Source: Fragum whitleyi (taxonomy: Eukaryota; Mollusca; Bivalvia; Cardiida; Cardiidae). From it: 64,000 bases of DNA. The first letter of the stretch is position 1; every line of letters starts with the position of its first letter. Location of the stretch: the NCBI GenBank assembly GCA_948146395.1, contig OX411544.1, positions 36,600,457 to 36,664,456 of the forward strand. Reading direction: 5' to 3'. The translations under genes were made by a program, and so were the position numbers. Of the stretch, positions 35,935-46,905 are shown piece by piece. The notes beneath the pieces were generated by a model. That model made no database searches, had not been told where the DNA came from, and saw nothing but the letters and a program-made list of their open reading frames with translations.

Positions 35935-36065
35935 TATGTAAGAGGCTGAATTATCAGTTGCATTCCTAAATAGGAAGGTAGTTATACAAATTGTTTTTGT
36001 TCTAATACATACATACCATTTTTAGCTTTTATGGCCGGGCACTCGTTAATTACCATCATTTCTAG

Positions 36066-36455
36066 ACTGTAACAATGAGAAATTAACACTCATCTCGGTT
36101 ATACCCACGCCAAGTCACGAACTCAGCGCTTCGTTCATTCATTCAACTCTCAATATTCAAAAACGCTTCAAGGTCGTTTTTAAAACAATTTGAAATATTT
36201 CAAAAGGATCACTTTTTTCTATTGAAATCGAGTTACATGTAATCATTCTGCAATTGTATTGGCAGGAGTGGATTTTAAAGTGTCTGGTTCGACCGTAAAG
36301 ACACGAAACATATAAGATGCGTAGATCTTCTAAAGGGAGGAGTTATGGCGAAAATAGCGATATTGTATCACTCCCCTTTCATTTCATTCTCAACTCGCTC
36401 CAAACACTCATAAAATGCCATTACAAAACTATTCCAAATTTGTCCAACAAAATTA
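36066..36455 (+). mobile_element. CAGTTAA-family element (unit A, third)
   Basis: ACTGTAACAATGAGAAATTA start; GGGAGGAGTTATGGCGAAAA and GATATTGTATCACTCCCCTTT in the middle. The right terminus is not clear. Counterpart at 41398-41890, where the CATTCATTC run has expanded. Confidence 0.6.
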
Positions 36456-36548
36456 AGACGCCTTGTCTTAAAGGCAATAATTCATTGGATCGAGTTCAAA
36501 TCCTGAGATGTTTTCAACCACTTCTTATCTTATCGTTTTAATAAATTT

Positions 36549-36760
36549 GACCCATCACAGAAAAAGGGACCATCCCGGAACTCCTTAAATACAATTGTTC
36601 CAATGGAGGTCAACCAAGGATCGCATTTCAAAACTGATTATACAGGAATGTAAAATTTTCATTCTTAAAGTACTGGACCCGTAATAGTTCCGCAACATTT
36701 CGGAACTCGTGAGATTTCAGAATGTTGACCGGGGTTTCCTAATGAAAGTCATTAGGATTT
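36549..36760. mobile_element. GTGAC-type TIR element, right half deleted
   Basis: The left part CACAGAAAAAGGGACCATCC.GGAACTCC matches the element at 41986-42391, but about 200 bp of the right half present in unit B is missing here. The break lies after GAAAGTCATTA. Confidence 0.65.
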
Positions 36761-37433
36761 GCATTAATTTTTCTCAGAATGATCTTTTTATTATTATATT
36801 TTGTTATCAATAGTTTTTTCAGTCACAATTAAAATACGATTTGTATTTTCATGTATTATATAATTTCAGAATTTGAGTATCACTTGCAGTATATTTTGAA
36901 CTTCAAAAAAAAACCAAAAAAAAACAACAACAATTTAAACGTTCGCCTTTATAAGTACGTATTCAAAAGGAAAATCTTACGATGCGTAGTATCACTAGCG
37001 ACACACTGTTTTACTATTCAATAATGTGTAGGTAATACTATGTAAATCATGGCAATTTTAAAACAAATTTAAGATTTTGATAGAGGGATCGCAACGCAGA
37101 ATATCAAAGTCTTAGTGTAACGCCGTCCTACGTTCAGGAAAGGGAAGCGCCCGCGAACGCTAGGTAAACTGTTCGTAGCGAACGTTTTTGTTTTGCTGTT
37201 GGACACACGTAAAATGTTTCAAGAAGATATCTTGAATCCAAACAAAGATTTTGGTCTATGTAAAAGTTCGTCATATCAACGTAAACGCCAAGGAGGGCAC
37301 CGACGCAAAAGAACACGCCAAGGACATCAAAGCTCCAAAAAGCCTAGCTAGTAAAATGTTAGACTATTGTTTTATTGAATGTATATATTTCTAGGGGAAA
37401 ATATATTATTTCCGAAGCAAATTTTGATTAGAA

Positions 37434-37440
37434 TATAAAG
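37434..37440 (+). promoter_or_regulatory. TATA-like box before first exon 1a
   Basis: TATAAAG lies 46 nt before the ATG and is conserved at the same position in the duplicate (43110-43116). Whether it drives transcription is inference. Confidence 0.35.
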
Positions 37441-37485
37441 TGCCGAATTTATCGAAGCTTTACTTCGCCAACATTTGGCTAGACA

Positions 37486-37666
37486 ATGCGTCAATCTACA
37501 AAGTACCGTTTTCGCCTTGTGTTGTGTACAGTAATCATGTTTATTGTGATGTACGTTGCGTCCAGTAAATTAATTAAAAAGAGACTTAAAGTCTACCAAT
37601 ACTCCGAAATCGTGGAATTGTACAGGAACAATACGAAAAAGGGCCATTCATTTTATGTTCCCAAGG
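37486..37666 (+). CDS. B4GALT-like: Beta-1,4-galactosyltransferase-like first exon 1a: cytosolic tail, TM anchor, stem
   Basis: The 60 codons plus 1 nt begin MRQSTKYRFR, a short basic cytosolic tail. Residues about 11-26 are hydrophobic (LVLCTVIMFIVMYV), giving a type II Golgi-type anchor. A polar stem to FYVPK follows, with a possible N-glycan site at Asn48. It ends at AAGG|GTAAGT, a strong donor in phase 1 matching the phase-1 acceptor at 47665. Joined, the reading is ..FYVPK-A-PDEAE. The coding differences from the 43162 copy are few (Leu/Met, Ser/Cys, Lys/Gln) and both remain open. It could serve gene A as an alternative first exon 10 kb upstream, or be a stranded duplicate. Family assignment rests on context and architecture; the exon alone has no catalytic motif. 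Confidence 0.7.
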
Positions 37667-37834
37667 GTAAGTTTTGATATATAAATCACCTCTTTAAGTT
37701 GTATAACCTGAAATTATTGACATAATTTGACCTTTATGTAATTAATAAATAAATCGATGAATACATTTACCATCGAGGAAGATCGGTGGTTACGGATAGC
37801 TTCGTCTTCATCCGGGGAACTTTCCTTGCGTTCT

Positions 37835-37955
37835 TGGTGAAAACGTAAGCGAAACGTTTTCGAAATGATGACTCGCTTGGCACGTATGTGCGCGTGCAAA
37901 GCGGGGTATCAACACAAAACGTTCGCAACATGTTTTACATTCTGAAAGCATGGTA
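37835..37955. repeat. Hairpin-family relic
   Basis: GCGTGCAAAGCGGGGTATCA, ACAAAACGTTCGCAACATG and ACATTCTGAAAGCATGG are one half of the CCCTGCGTTCAGG hairpin; the other half (TTGGTGAAAACGTAAGCG) is worn. Confidence 0.45.
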
Positions 37956-38000
37956 TATTTCCATTTCATTTTTTTTAAAATTATACCTACAGTAACTAAC

Positions 38001-38075
38001 GGTTCCGTGGTCGAGAGGTGTAGGTCGCAGTCATACAATGTATATTTTTGGCGGTTCAAATCCGCACAAAGTCAA
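38001..38075 (+). repeat. tRNA-like sequence with A and B boxes
   Basis: TGGTCGAGAGG fits the RNA polymerase III A box and GGTTCAAATCC fits the B box. GCGG/CCGC forms the T stem. The acceptor ends do not pair, so this is a tRNA pseudogene or SINE head and not a working tRNA. Confidence 0.5.
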
Positions 38076-38640
38076 AACTTTGTCTTTTTCTTTTTTCTCT
38101 TTTAAGGACGATTTCGGGAGTTCGTTCTTGTGCAACGTTTTGCGCATCGAACTCTTCAAAAAGGAGTAAGCGCGCCGAACTTGCACTTATCTCGGACGTA
38201 GCAAAAACACTACAAAAACCCTCTAAATTTCTATCTTTCGCGGAAAATGCTTTCATGAAGACGATAAACTAATCCTATCACTAAAACATAATTATATAAA
38301 TAATCGCAGCCATTTTATTTGATAGAATATGGGATATGACGTCAGCGTCGTTTTTGGTATTTTTGACGTTAACGTTCCCGCGCATAATTAGACATCAAAC
38401 AACGTTATCTGTCGTGAATCCGATAGCTACATGTAACCATCACATTTCATTTTGACGGGGTTAATTTTTGAAAGGTTGACCTTGATAAACGATCCTGTCG
38501 TTTTCAAATGATCTTGTCAGATTTTTAATTTCCAATGTTTGGATTAATTTTTAACAGACTTGTGTGTATTTGAAATACTATTAGTAGTGTGGTGCCTTAT
38601 GTAATTCCGTAGGATTTTCGTGCTGAAATTGATTTTTTGT
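38076..38640. other. No gene recognised
   Basis: A moderately CpG-rich stretch (38100-38260) open on both strands shows no recognisable protein. Otherwise AT-rich. Confidence 0.35.
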
Positions 38641-38714
38641 GTTTAATTGCTTGTTTAGGGGTCAAGGAATCGGAAATTATGCGGGTCCGAATTTTTCGGG
38701 TCCGTTTCCCGATT

Positions 38715-39070
38715 TTATGGGCTCTCAAAGGAGCCCATATGGGCAAAATAGGTATTTTCCTAATACTAGGTTCAGGAAATGCGTTTTGATTTTCTTCTTA
38801 AATGTTTTCTGTAGTTTAACGATGTATTTAGTGTTATAGCATTTTAGACAATACAGTAACCCAGTTTTCAAAAGCTTTTCCACTATCTTTGGGCTCTCGT
38901 AGGGCTCGCGTAGAGCCCAAAATAGCAATTTTGGCTGTTTCCTATTAATGGGTTTAGGAAAAACATTCTTTTGGTTTAGAGATGATTTCTTAAGCTGTAT
39001 TTGGTATAAAGTGTTTGTTGGCCTTGAAATACTTGCAGGTCCACGTTCTCTATGATCATTTCAGTATTTA
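38715..39070 (+). repeat. Diverged repeats each led by a GGGCTC...GAGCCC hairpin
   Basis: ATGGGCTCTCAAAGGAGCCC at 38717 and TTGGGCTCTCGTAGGGCTCG..TAGAGCCCAAA at 38889 each form a short hairpin. Each is followed by similar AT-rich text (TTTCCTAATACTAGGTTCAGG / TTTCCTATTAATGGGTTTAGG). A third, weaker ATGGGCTCTCCGGC lies at 39070. Unit about 172 bp. Non-coding. Confidence 0.55.
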
Positions 39071-39312
39071 ATGGGCTCTCCGGCAAAAAAGCTCATGTGA
39101 ACTGATTTTGGTGCTTTTTTGAATAAGGGTCACAAAAAAGATAATTTTCATTGCGGTTGAACTGTTCTCCAATTACTTTCAGCACGTTATTGTATTAAAG
39201 ATAGCTTTGGTGTGATAAACAATTATCCCATATTTAAAGTCTAATATATAAATATAATATGATAATATAATTATTATTTTAAGTAGATGTTTATCTTGTA
39301 ACAACTGGGGAA

Positions 39313-39622
39313 TACCAGCCCGATTATCTCAGTTTGTAGAGCACCGGACTTCAAAACCATTGAAGTTCGAACGCGTGGGTTCGATTCCCGGGATGGTACA
39401 CTAATAAACTAAGTGTCTGTCGGATGACACGTTTAACCGAGGCCCCGTGAGACGGTGATTTACACCGAGCACGTTAAAGAACCATGGCGGATCTCAGCAG
39501 CAAGTTCGTCATGTATCCTTGCACTTTCCCCCGTAACAACTACCCGCCATATGGGGGTGTCGCTCATATTGGCTTGTGCTACGGTAGCGACGATAAATAA
39601 ACGAAAATACAACAACAACATC
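39313..39622 (+). mobile_element. tRNA-derived SINE with 13 bp target-site duplication
   Basis: The head has a tRNA-like layout: ATCTCAGTTTGTAGAGCACC (A box region), GGGTTCGATTCCC (B box), and acceptor-like ends ACCAGCCC/GGGATGGT. A conserved-looking body follows (GTTAAAGAACCATGGCGGAT, CTCAGCAGCAAG). The tail is AACAACAACATC. AACAACTGGGGAA (39300-39312) and AACAACTGAGGAA (39623-39635) flank it, which defines the insertion. Unit A lacks the SINE at the same position, so insertion followed the duplication. The body resembles the conserved central domains of old metazoan SINEs; I did not verify which one. The minus-strand ORF here is a shadow. Confidence 0.9.
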
Positions 39623-40224
39623 AACAACTGAGGAAATGTGGCTGCCCTGCCTTCGGGAACACAAAACGGTGCGAACAGTTTTCGAATTATACCCCGCTTT
39701 GCACGCAGGACTGGTTCGAGTATCAACGGTGGCGGGCTGTATTGCTGGACAGCGCGCTTGAAAAACAATTTCAAGCTTGTCGAGCTGATAGTGGGTGGCA
39801 GTGGTAAGAATTCATAACCTCACTACTTCATTCTCTTGAGCGCATGTTGTGATCGAGTATCAAAACAATTGTCCCTATTTTAAATATTCATCTCAGCTTA
39901 ATAGCTCATCTTAAAAATGGGGGCATGCAACGCTAGAGTTCATTGGCCTGAGGATAGCTAGCAGTGTTAAGAATCCATTCCCTCTCTCCTTCATTTTCTA
40001 GCGTGCACGTTATGATTTAGAATAAAATTTAAAAAAAGTCCCCATGTGAAATGATCATCTCATCTAAATAGGTCATGTTCAGAAGAAAACAACGATATCT
40101 TAATATTGAAACTATATGTGCTATCTCCATACGTGTAATATTTGAATTGAAAAAAATGAACATGTCTGTGTAATTGAACAATTTAAAAATTGACGCATTT
40201 AAAAAAATGATCAGTTAAGAATAT

Positions 40225-40597
40225 ACTAAAGTTGAAATCATTCCTATCAAAATCAAGTACGTGTATTTTCAAACACAAAGCGTTCCATTCATCAATTTAA
40301 AACACTCATCCAGAAAACGCAACAAAAATACTCAAGTCTACCTCCCAAAATCTATGATATCTCTGTCTTGTTTGAAATTTTGGGAGCGTCTGATTTGCTA
40401 ATGAAAATATAGAAGTCTACTTATAGAACGTTTATGTATTTTTAAGGGAGGTAAAAGATATCGTTCATTGTGTTTATCATTAATTGCATCATCACCTTAC
40501 AACCCTTTGAATTAATTCAAAACATCCAATCCAATCAATGTTGTTCCATATTTATTCCATAATTATTCACATTGTCAATTTCACGATGGCTATACTA
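40225..40597 (+). mobile_element. CAGTTAA-family element (unit B, first)
   Basis: Counterpart of 34911-35284, with the same worn ends (ATTGTCAATTTCACGATGGC), so it predates the duplication. Confidence 0.65.
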
Positions 40598-40808
40598 AAA
40601 ATTAAATGTATAGCTTTCAGATTTTTTTGCTTTTCGGATTTGTAAGGGTTTTATTTTACTATCATTTATATCTATTGTATATCATAATGATATCAGGCTA
40701 TTATGTACCTACATGTATACACCGATATGAATGAACTTATAATATCTACAGCTTAATATAAGTTATAAGTACGGTGTTTTGGTGACCCATTAACGAAATG
40801 CACATGTA

Positions 40809-41247
40809 CAGTTAGTTACATCGTGAAATTTAATTCACCTCAATCAAAACCATTCTAAATCGCTCACTCAGCGCTCCATTCATTCATTCCAACCACTCAT
40901 TCTAACTATTCAAAAACGCTCAAACCCATTGAAAAATATAAAATCAACAACGTCATCCAAAATAAATTTGGATAGAGAAAAAATAGCGATTTCACTGGCA
41001 TAATTCAATTTTTGTTAACGTCTCATAGGTTCTTGAAGAAATAGGAAGCTTTGTATATAACTTTTATTGCATTTTTTATTAAGGGAGGTTATCAATATCG
41101 ATGATTTTGTTCATCTTGAACAAAATTTACGATATAGGATTACCTCCTATTAATTTCACTCAAAACTCGCTCCACAGACTCATTCAATTTCATTCCTTAA
41201 TCATTCCAAAATCATTCACCTTGTCAACTTCACGATGTTGTTAACTG
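40809..41247 (+). mobile_element. CAGTTAA-family element (unit B, second)
   Basis: Starts CAGTTAGTTACATCGTGAAA preceded by TA, and ends TTCACGATGTTGTTAACTG followed by TA. Counterpart of 35495-35934. Confidence 0.85.
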
Positions 41248-41397
41248 TATGTAAGAGGCTGGATTATCAGTTACATTCCTAAATAGGAAGGTAGTTATAC
41301 AAATTGTTTTTGCTCTAATTCATACATACCATTATTTATCTTTAATGGCCTGACACTCGTTAATTACCATCATTTCTAGACTGTTCCCGCAGTATTA

Positions 41398-41890
41398 CAG
41401 TTAGTAACAAGGTGAAATTGACACTCATCTCGATCAAAACTATGCCAAGTCACAAACTCAGCGATTCATCCATTCATTCATTCATTCATTCATTCATTCA
41501 TTCATTCATTCATTCATTCATTCATTCATTCATTCATTCATTCATTCATTCATTCTTTCATTCATTCATTCATTCATTCAACTCACAATATTAAAAAACG
41601 CTTTGAAGTCGTTTTAAAACAATTTGAAATATTTCAAAACGATCACTTTTTTTATTTAAATCGAGTTACATGTAGTCATTCTGAAATTGTTTTGGCAGGA
41701 CTGGATTTTAAAGCGTCTGGTTCGACCGTAAAGACACGAAACATGTAATATGCGTAGATATTATAAAGGGAGGATTAATGGCGAAATTAGCGATATTGTA
41801 TCACTCCCCTTTCATTTCAATCTAAACTCGCTCCAAAACACTCATCCAATGCCATTACAAAATTATTCCAAATCCGTCCAACTAAACTAA
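41398..41890 (+). mobile_element. CAGTTAA-family element (unit B, third) with microsatellite expansion
   Basis: Starts CAGTTAGTAACAAGGTGAAA. Its native CATTCATTC motif has expanded to about 110 bp of CATT (41467-41580). Counterpart of 36066-36455, where it is only two or three units. Confidence 0.7.
41467..41580. repeat. (CATT)n microsatellite, about 28 units
   Basis: An almost pure tetranucleotide run inside a transposable element. The (SIHSF)n frame is an artefact. Confidence 0.95.
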
Positions 41891-41985
41891 GTGAAGACGC
41901 CTTGTCTTAAAAGCAATAAGTCATTTGATCGAGTTCAAATCCTGACATGTTTTCAACCACTTTTTATCTTTTCGTTTTGATAAAT

Positions 41986-42391
41986 GTGTCTCATCACACA
42001 AAAAGGGAACATCCCGTAACTCCTTAAATACAATTGTTCCAGTAGAGGTCAACCAGTGATCGCATTTCAAAACTGATTACACAGGAATGTAAAATTTTCA
42101 TTCTTTAGGTAGTGACCCCGTAATAGTTCCGCAACAGTTCAGAACTCGTGAGATTTCACAATGTTGACCGAGGTTTCCTAATGAAAGTCATTAAGAAACC
42201 TCGGTTAACATTGTATAAGTTCATAACTTTCCGAAATATTACCTTACTAGTACGGGTCCACTACCTTAATTCAGAAAATCAGTTCAGTGCAGAAAATTTC
42301 GACCCTATCCAGCCTGCGCTATTCGCGCAGTCTGACTAGGGTCGGCACTTTGCGTACTTTCCAGATGTTCCCTTTTCGCGTGACGCGTCAC
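41986..42391. mobile_element. GTGAC-type TIR element, full copy
   Basis: The left end ..TCACACAAAAAGGGAACATCC pairs with the right end AGATGTTCCCTTTTCGCGTG.ACGCGTCAC. An internal hairpin (ACAATGTTGACCGAGGTTTC / GAAACCTCGGTTAACATTGT) surrounds TAATGAAAGTCATTA. CAGCCTGCGCTATTCGCGCA.TCTGACTAGGGTCG is shared with 53891-54150. No ORF. Confidence 0.75.
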
Positions 42392-42540
42392 GCCTGTATT
42401 TGCATTTTTTTTCAGAAAGATCTTTTTTTTTATTATATTCTGTTATCAATAATTTGTTAAGTCACAATTTAAATACAATTTGTATTTTCCTTTATATAAT
42501 TTCAGAATTTGAGTATCACTTGCGGTATATTTTGAACTTA

Positions 42541-42541
42541 A

Positions 42542-42592
<51 letters not shown>
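42541..42592. repeat. (TAA)n microsatellite
   Basis: About 16 units. Unit A has an AAAAAACC-type stretch at the same place. Confidence 0.9.
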
Positions 42593-42594
<2 letters not shown>

Positions 42595-43109
42595 AAAATT
42601 AAACGTTCGCCTTTATACGTACGTATTTAAAAGGAAAATCATACGATGCGTATTATCACTAGCGACACACTGTTTTACTATTCAATAATGTGTAGGTAAC
42701 ACTATGTCTGTAAATCATGGCAATGTTAAAACCAATTTAAGATTTTGACAGAGAGGTCGCAACACAGAATATCAAAGGCTTAGTGCAACGCTGTCCTACG
42801 TTCAGGAAAGGGAAGCGCCCGCGAACGTTGGGTAAACTGTTCGTAGCGAGCGCCTTTGTTTTGCTGTTAGACATACGTAAAATGTTTCAAGAAGATATCT
42901 TGAATCCAAACAAATATTTTGGTCTGTGTAAAAGTTCGTCATATCAACGTAAACTCCAAGGAGGGCACCGACGCAAAAGAACACGCCAAGGACCTCAAAG
43001 CTCAAAAAAAAAAAAAAGCCGAGCTAGTAAAATGTTAGACTATTGTTTTATTGAATGTATATATTTCTAGGGGAAAATATATTATTTCCGAAGCAAATTT
43101 TGATTAGAA

Positions 43110-43116
43110 TATAAAG
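43110..43116 (+). promoter_or_regulatory. TATA-like box before first exon 1b
   Basis: TATAAAG 46 nt upstream of the ATG, as in unit A. Confidence 0.35.
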
Positions 43117-43161
43117 TGCCGAATTTATCGAAGCTTTACTACGCCAAGATTTGGCTAGACA

Positions 43162-43342
43162 ATGCGTCAATCTACAAAGTACCGTTTTCGCCTTGTGATG
43201 TGCACAGTAATCATGTTTATTGTGATGTACGTTGCGTGCAGTAAATTAATTCAAAAGAGACTTAAAGTCTACCAATACTCCGAAATCGTGGAATTGTACA
43301 GGAACAATACGAAAAAGGGCCATTCATTTTATGTTCCCAAGG
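43162..43342 (+). CDS. B4GALT-like: Beta-1,4-galactosyltransferase-like first exon 1b: tail, TM anchor, stem
   Basis: Same length and frame as 37486-37666: basic tail, one hydrophobic segment (LVMCTVIMFIVMYVA), stem ending FYVPK, donor AAGG|GTAAGT in phase 1. This is the nearest first exon to the gene A catalytic exons (4.3 kb to the acceptor at 47665) and is my first choice as the gene A start. Conserved upstream 5' sequence includes a TATA-like box. Replacements relative to 1a: Leu13Met, Ser26Cys, Lys31Gln. The Cys next to the membrane could affect dimerisation (inference). Confidence 0.8.
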
Positions 43343-43745
43343 GTAAGTTTTGATATATAAATCACCTCTTTTAGTTGTTTTGGATATTGAATAAGTGCTC
43401 ATGTAACTCGAAGTTTATTTGACAGGTGAACTATATATACACATAAAATCAAGGTTTCACGAATTTTTCGTCTGTTTTGATGTAAGGTTTAAAAAACTAT
43501 ATTAATACAACTTTTATATTGTATTTTAACGATTACACAATTATATCCGGGAACTTATTCTTGAACTTAAAATTCATTGATTAGATTTTCTTCGAAACAT
43601 ATCACGCCGTTTATAAAATAACGTTTTCAAATCCATTGTGACGTTATTTTTTATGGTAACAAAAGAAACACTTAAAGCTCATCGGCATAAAAGTTCATAC
43701 GTGTTACTTCATGGTGTATAATTAACATTTTTCAACGGGGTTTAA

Positions 43746-44513
43746 GGTAGCAATGGACAGCGGCCTCCCGACTCTATAAACCGGAAGTGGGTTTTCGTTT
43801 ATTTTACGGCTCTTTTTGCGCGTTGTTTAAAAAGACCGGTTTTCGTAAGATTCTACTTATGGAAATAACATAGAATAATGATAGTAAAATTTCATAATTT
43901 AGCTTCTTTTCAACATTTGATATTAATTGAATGCCTGAATCATTAAATTTAACAATAAAAATGCGTTAAAACCGTCATTCGATTAGGGGGGAACACTGAA
44001 AAATAACGAAAAACTTTCTTATTTGCATGGAAAGGTATGCTGAATTTTTTACCAAATAAAGGAAAAATATGGATTATAAACATATCGGAAAATAAGAAAA
44101 ATTCATTGGATAATTTCTTCAAAAAATAGGTTTTTGTGGCATTTTTACCAAGTAAAATTACAAAAAAAATAGTGCATTTTTAACTTTTGAAAGCAAATTG
44201 TGCAAATGCAATTGACCATAGAGAAATTTTCTTGTCAATAGCCATTGTTTACATGTATAAGGTCTATCAAAATGTATTTGTTTTAAAGCTATGACTTAGT
44301 ACAGGGTTTATACTTGACCTAAAATGAATATAACCATTCTACTGAAAAATGGCCTATACCACTCAAGGGCAGATAACTCTAGCATGAAAACGAGCGTGGA
44401 AAGGTACCTTCAAATTTTGATATAATGACTACACAATGTTAATCTACAACATATGTGACCAAGAAAAAAATTCATTGGGCGGAAAAAAATGACGCCATGT
44501 GTCCATTGCTACC
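43746..44513. mobile_element. 768 bp TIR element at a TTAA site
   Basis: TTAA (43742-43745) precedes GGTAGCAATGGACA, and the exact inverse TGTCCATTGCTACC precedes TTAA (44514-44517). A TTAA target and 14 bp TIR are typical of piggyBac-type non-autonomous elements, although the TIR start GGTAGC is not the usual piggyBac CCC. AT-rich interior with no transposase ORF. Confidence 0.85.
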
Positions 44514-44761
44514 TTAATTTCGATACGTAACCAGAATTACTTTCATCTGATTTTAACGGTTTCATGAAATTATAAAGTGATCGTATGAAACATGAAAATA
44601 GAATATGATAGTGTCTTAGAAAAAGCCTCGTTATGATAAATTCTTCCATTCTCGACCAATAAACATTATAAGTTATCCGGTTTATTGGCGGGGTATATGA
44701 CGATTTATTCCATACTGGGATGAATATGTCATCCGAGCCGTAGGCGAGAGTTGACATCATT

Positions 44762-44880
44762 TTTTTTTTGTCTATGTTCCCGGCGAGGCGCCTTAAAGAA
44801 ATATCACAGGTTATACCGGAGCGGCCGTAGAAATCAATGTTTTTCGGGTCAGCATTAACCAATGAAAATCCGAGAAATTT
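44762..44880 (+). repeat. Direct repeat with conserved short reading frame (copy 1)
   Basis: GTCTATGTTCCCGGCG... GTTATACCGGAGCGGCCGTA.. GGTCAGCATTA matches 47055-47170. In one frame it reads SMFPARRLKEISQVIPERP then TAG. Most differences between copies are synonymous or conservative (R/K, I/L, Q/E). No acceptor or upstream frame is seen here. Confidence 0.55.
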
Positions 44881-44989
44881 CTTGCTGTAAAATAATGATA
44901 TTTAAAGACACACAATAAATAAGCCTTGTAGTTAACTATTGCCATACTGAATGAAAAAAAGGCAAATCTGTTTATAACAATACTTTGAC

Positions 44990-45450
44990 ATAAAGTGAAG
45001 CGAATGTAATATATAATGTAAATTTCTCGAAAGTTGTTTGCATATATACGCTAATATTTTGTCTAAATTTTCCCTTACAATAAAACGTAATTTCACTCAC
45101 TGCAGTTTACGTAATTTTTCCGTTATTCAAAAGAATTTAATTCTTAACACAACTCAAAATTGTATCAAAATAAAAAAAACATGTTAGGATGTGGTAAAAT
45201 ATGCCTTTAGATATTCTTACAAAGATTTTTTTAAAGGGCACATTTAGAGAAAATAATAGAGGTCTTCGATTTTCTTACAGTAAGGCCAACAATTTAAATA
45301 CGTGTTGTATGTTCTTATTTCGTATGATAAGCCGCAAGGTCAAATGATGGTGATATGAAAATAGCAAATGTTTTTCGACGTTTCTTGTTTTAGATCGAGT
45401 CTAAATGTGATTCAAATTCTATTTCACCCTTAAATTTAGCATAAAACAAA
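44990..45450 (+). repeat. Dispersed repeat (relative of 28235-28872 and 31045-31140)
   Basis: Contains AATTTCTCGAAAGTTGTTTGCATA (as at 31115, inverted), TTTCACTCACTGCAGTTTACG, GAGAAAATAATAGAGGTCTTC, ATAAGCCGCAAGGTCAAATGAT and TCTAAATGTGATTCAAATTCT. The order matches the minus-strand copy. No ORF of note. Confidence 0.65.
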
Positions 45451-46905
45451 AATACAGGACTTGCTTTTCCGTTTCAGGAGCCATTGACCCCTTGACTATA
45501 AATACTTAGGGGTTCAAAACTGCTGTTGAAGGGTTAAAAAAATAGATAAAAGGGGTGATAATAAGTACCTATTTCCTGGTAATTCTGATTCGCTTCTTTA
45601 TTTTCTCCTTCTAATCATTATAGAAGATTCATATTTCATACAAAGATATGAAGGAGACAATATATTTTCTAAAACATTGATAATTTGCAACAGAATCAAG
45701 TTTGTAATTTTGAAAATTGAAGGTGTCAAAATGACCCATTGAAAGACAATATTAGTGGTTAAAATAGGATAATTTTGAGGGTCAGAGTCCTGGTTTAAGG
45801 GTAAAATACGAGCCCTGTAATAATTGATTTGTCGAACATTTTTGTCAAAATCTGTAAACGTGTATAGATTAGTCATTCTACTATACACTAGTTTTTAGTG
45901 CTGAGGATAAATCGTCGTATACCCAGGCAAGAAACCGTGTATCGATTTTATTATACTTTAAAGTTTTAGACTAGATATCTGAATTTTGCCTTTTTTTTTC
46001 GGCATTGGCATATTGTGTATTCTCGGGTTGTGTTATCAGAGAAGCGAGAGAATCATGACTGTCATTACCGGTTCGTTTTTGGCCTGGTTTAGCAGGCCAT
46101 AGGAAACAACCCGGTATCCTGGAAATTGCCCAGGAAAAAAAATAAACGAGTCAAAAGCCGAACAACGTGTGTACTACGTAACTTTTTTTGTGCTCATGCG
46201 CGTGCAAAAAATAGGTCTAGTATATGTTATCATTTTTTGTGCGTCTCGAAGTGCTTTGTGTGTTCAACGCAGGGCTTGCATATAACTCCGCTGAGCTATA
46301 TTCAAAGTACTGATAGTACTGAAGGCGAGGGAACGGAATGGACGAAACAACACACGAGGTCAATTTTCTGGAATATAACCTTGATTATTCATCTTGTCCT
46401 TATGTATACCAGATATTTTCTTACTTATCACTGCAAAGATTACTGCTGTGTTAAAGATACATAGCTTTTATATTTGATCTTGACGGATGATTTTGCTAAT
46501 AGGGAAAAGAAGGAAATGCTGATAACCAACACTTTCTCTTTTCTCCCTAATATTATCTACAATTTCTGAAACAACATTGACCCTATCAATTTCTTGTGTT
46601 CCCTCAGTAAACACAACTTCTTTGTGGAATTCAATTCAATGTAAAAGAAAGAGCCAACGAGCTTGTGCCCCTTGAAAAACAGAATTGCTATGATTGTTAG
46701 ACGGAATGATCGAATGGATAAATTGACTGATTAGTAGTAAACCAATCAACTCAACTTAGATTATAAAAAACGCGAGTTGCGCCTGTCTGCAAAGCGGTAT
46801 CTGGCGTAGTAATCTATACCTTGGGAATTAGTTGTGTTTGGCGGACTTAGCACTATATAGTGAGCATACCGTTCGACATTTCTTTTCCTTTTAAGTGAGT
46901 TCGGA
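45451..46905. other. No gene recognised
   Basis: AT-rich. 46190-46285 contains CATGCGCGTGCAAAA and TTCAACGCAGGGCT, remnants of the hairpin family. The 112-codon frame at 46126-46464 crosses that relic and is not supported. Confidence 0.35.

Larger units (their letters stand above)
34316..37702 (+). repeat. Segmental duplication unit A, carrying first exon 1a
   Basis: Begins AGATGTTTATCTTGT and matches 39286-43378 along its length, diverging after AGTTGT at about 37702. It contains three CAGTTAA-family elements, a truncated GTGAC-type element, a hairpin relic and the beta4GalT first exon. Offset between the exon copies is 5676 bp. Confidence 0.9.
39286..43378 (+). repeat. Segmental duplication unit B, carrying first exon 1b
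   Basis: Colinear with 34316-37702 but longer. It has gained a SINE near its left end (39313-39622) and a longer CATT microsatellite, and it keeps the right half of the GTGAC-type element that unit A has lost. The two units are separated by about 1.6 kb of unrelated sequence. Confidence 0.9.

Noticed and set aside
38001..39400. Functional tRNA genes at 38001 and 39313
   Set aside because: A and B boxes are present, but acceptor and anticodon arms do not both pair and the second is clearly a SINE head with tail and target duplication.
42783..43070. 95-codon basic ORF upstream of first exon 1b
   Set aside because: It lacks a proper ATG at the quoted start, and the frame is not maintained in the duplicate at 37107-37350. 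It is probably 5' flanking or UTR sequence.
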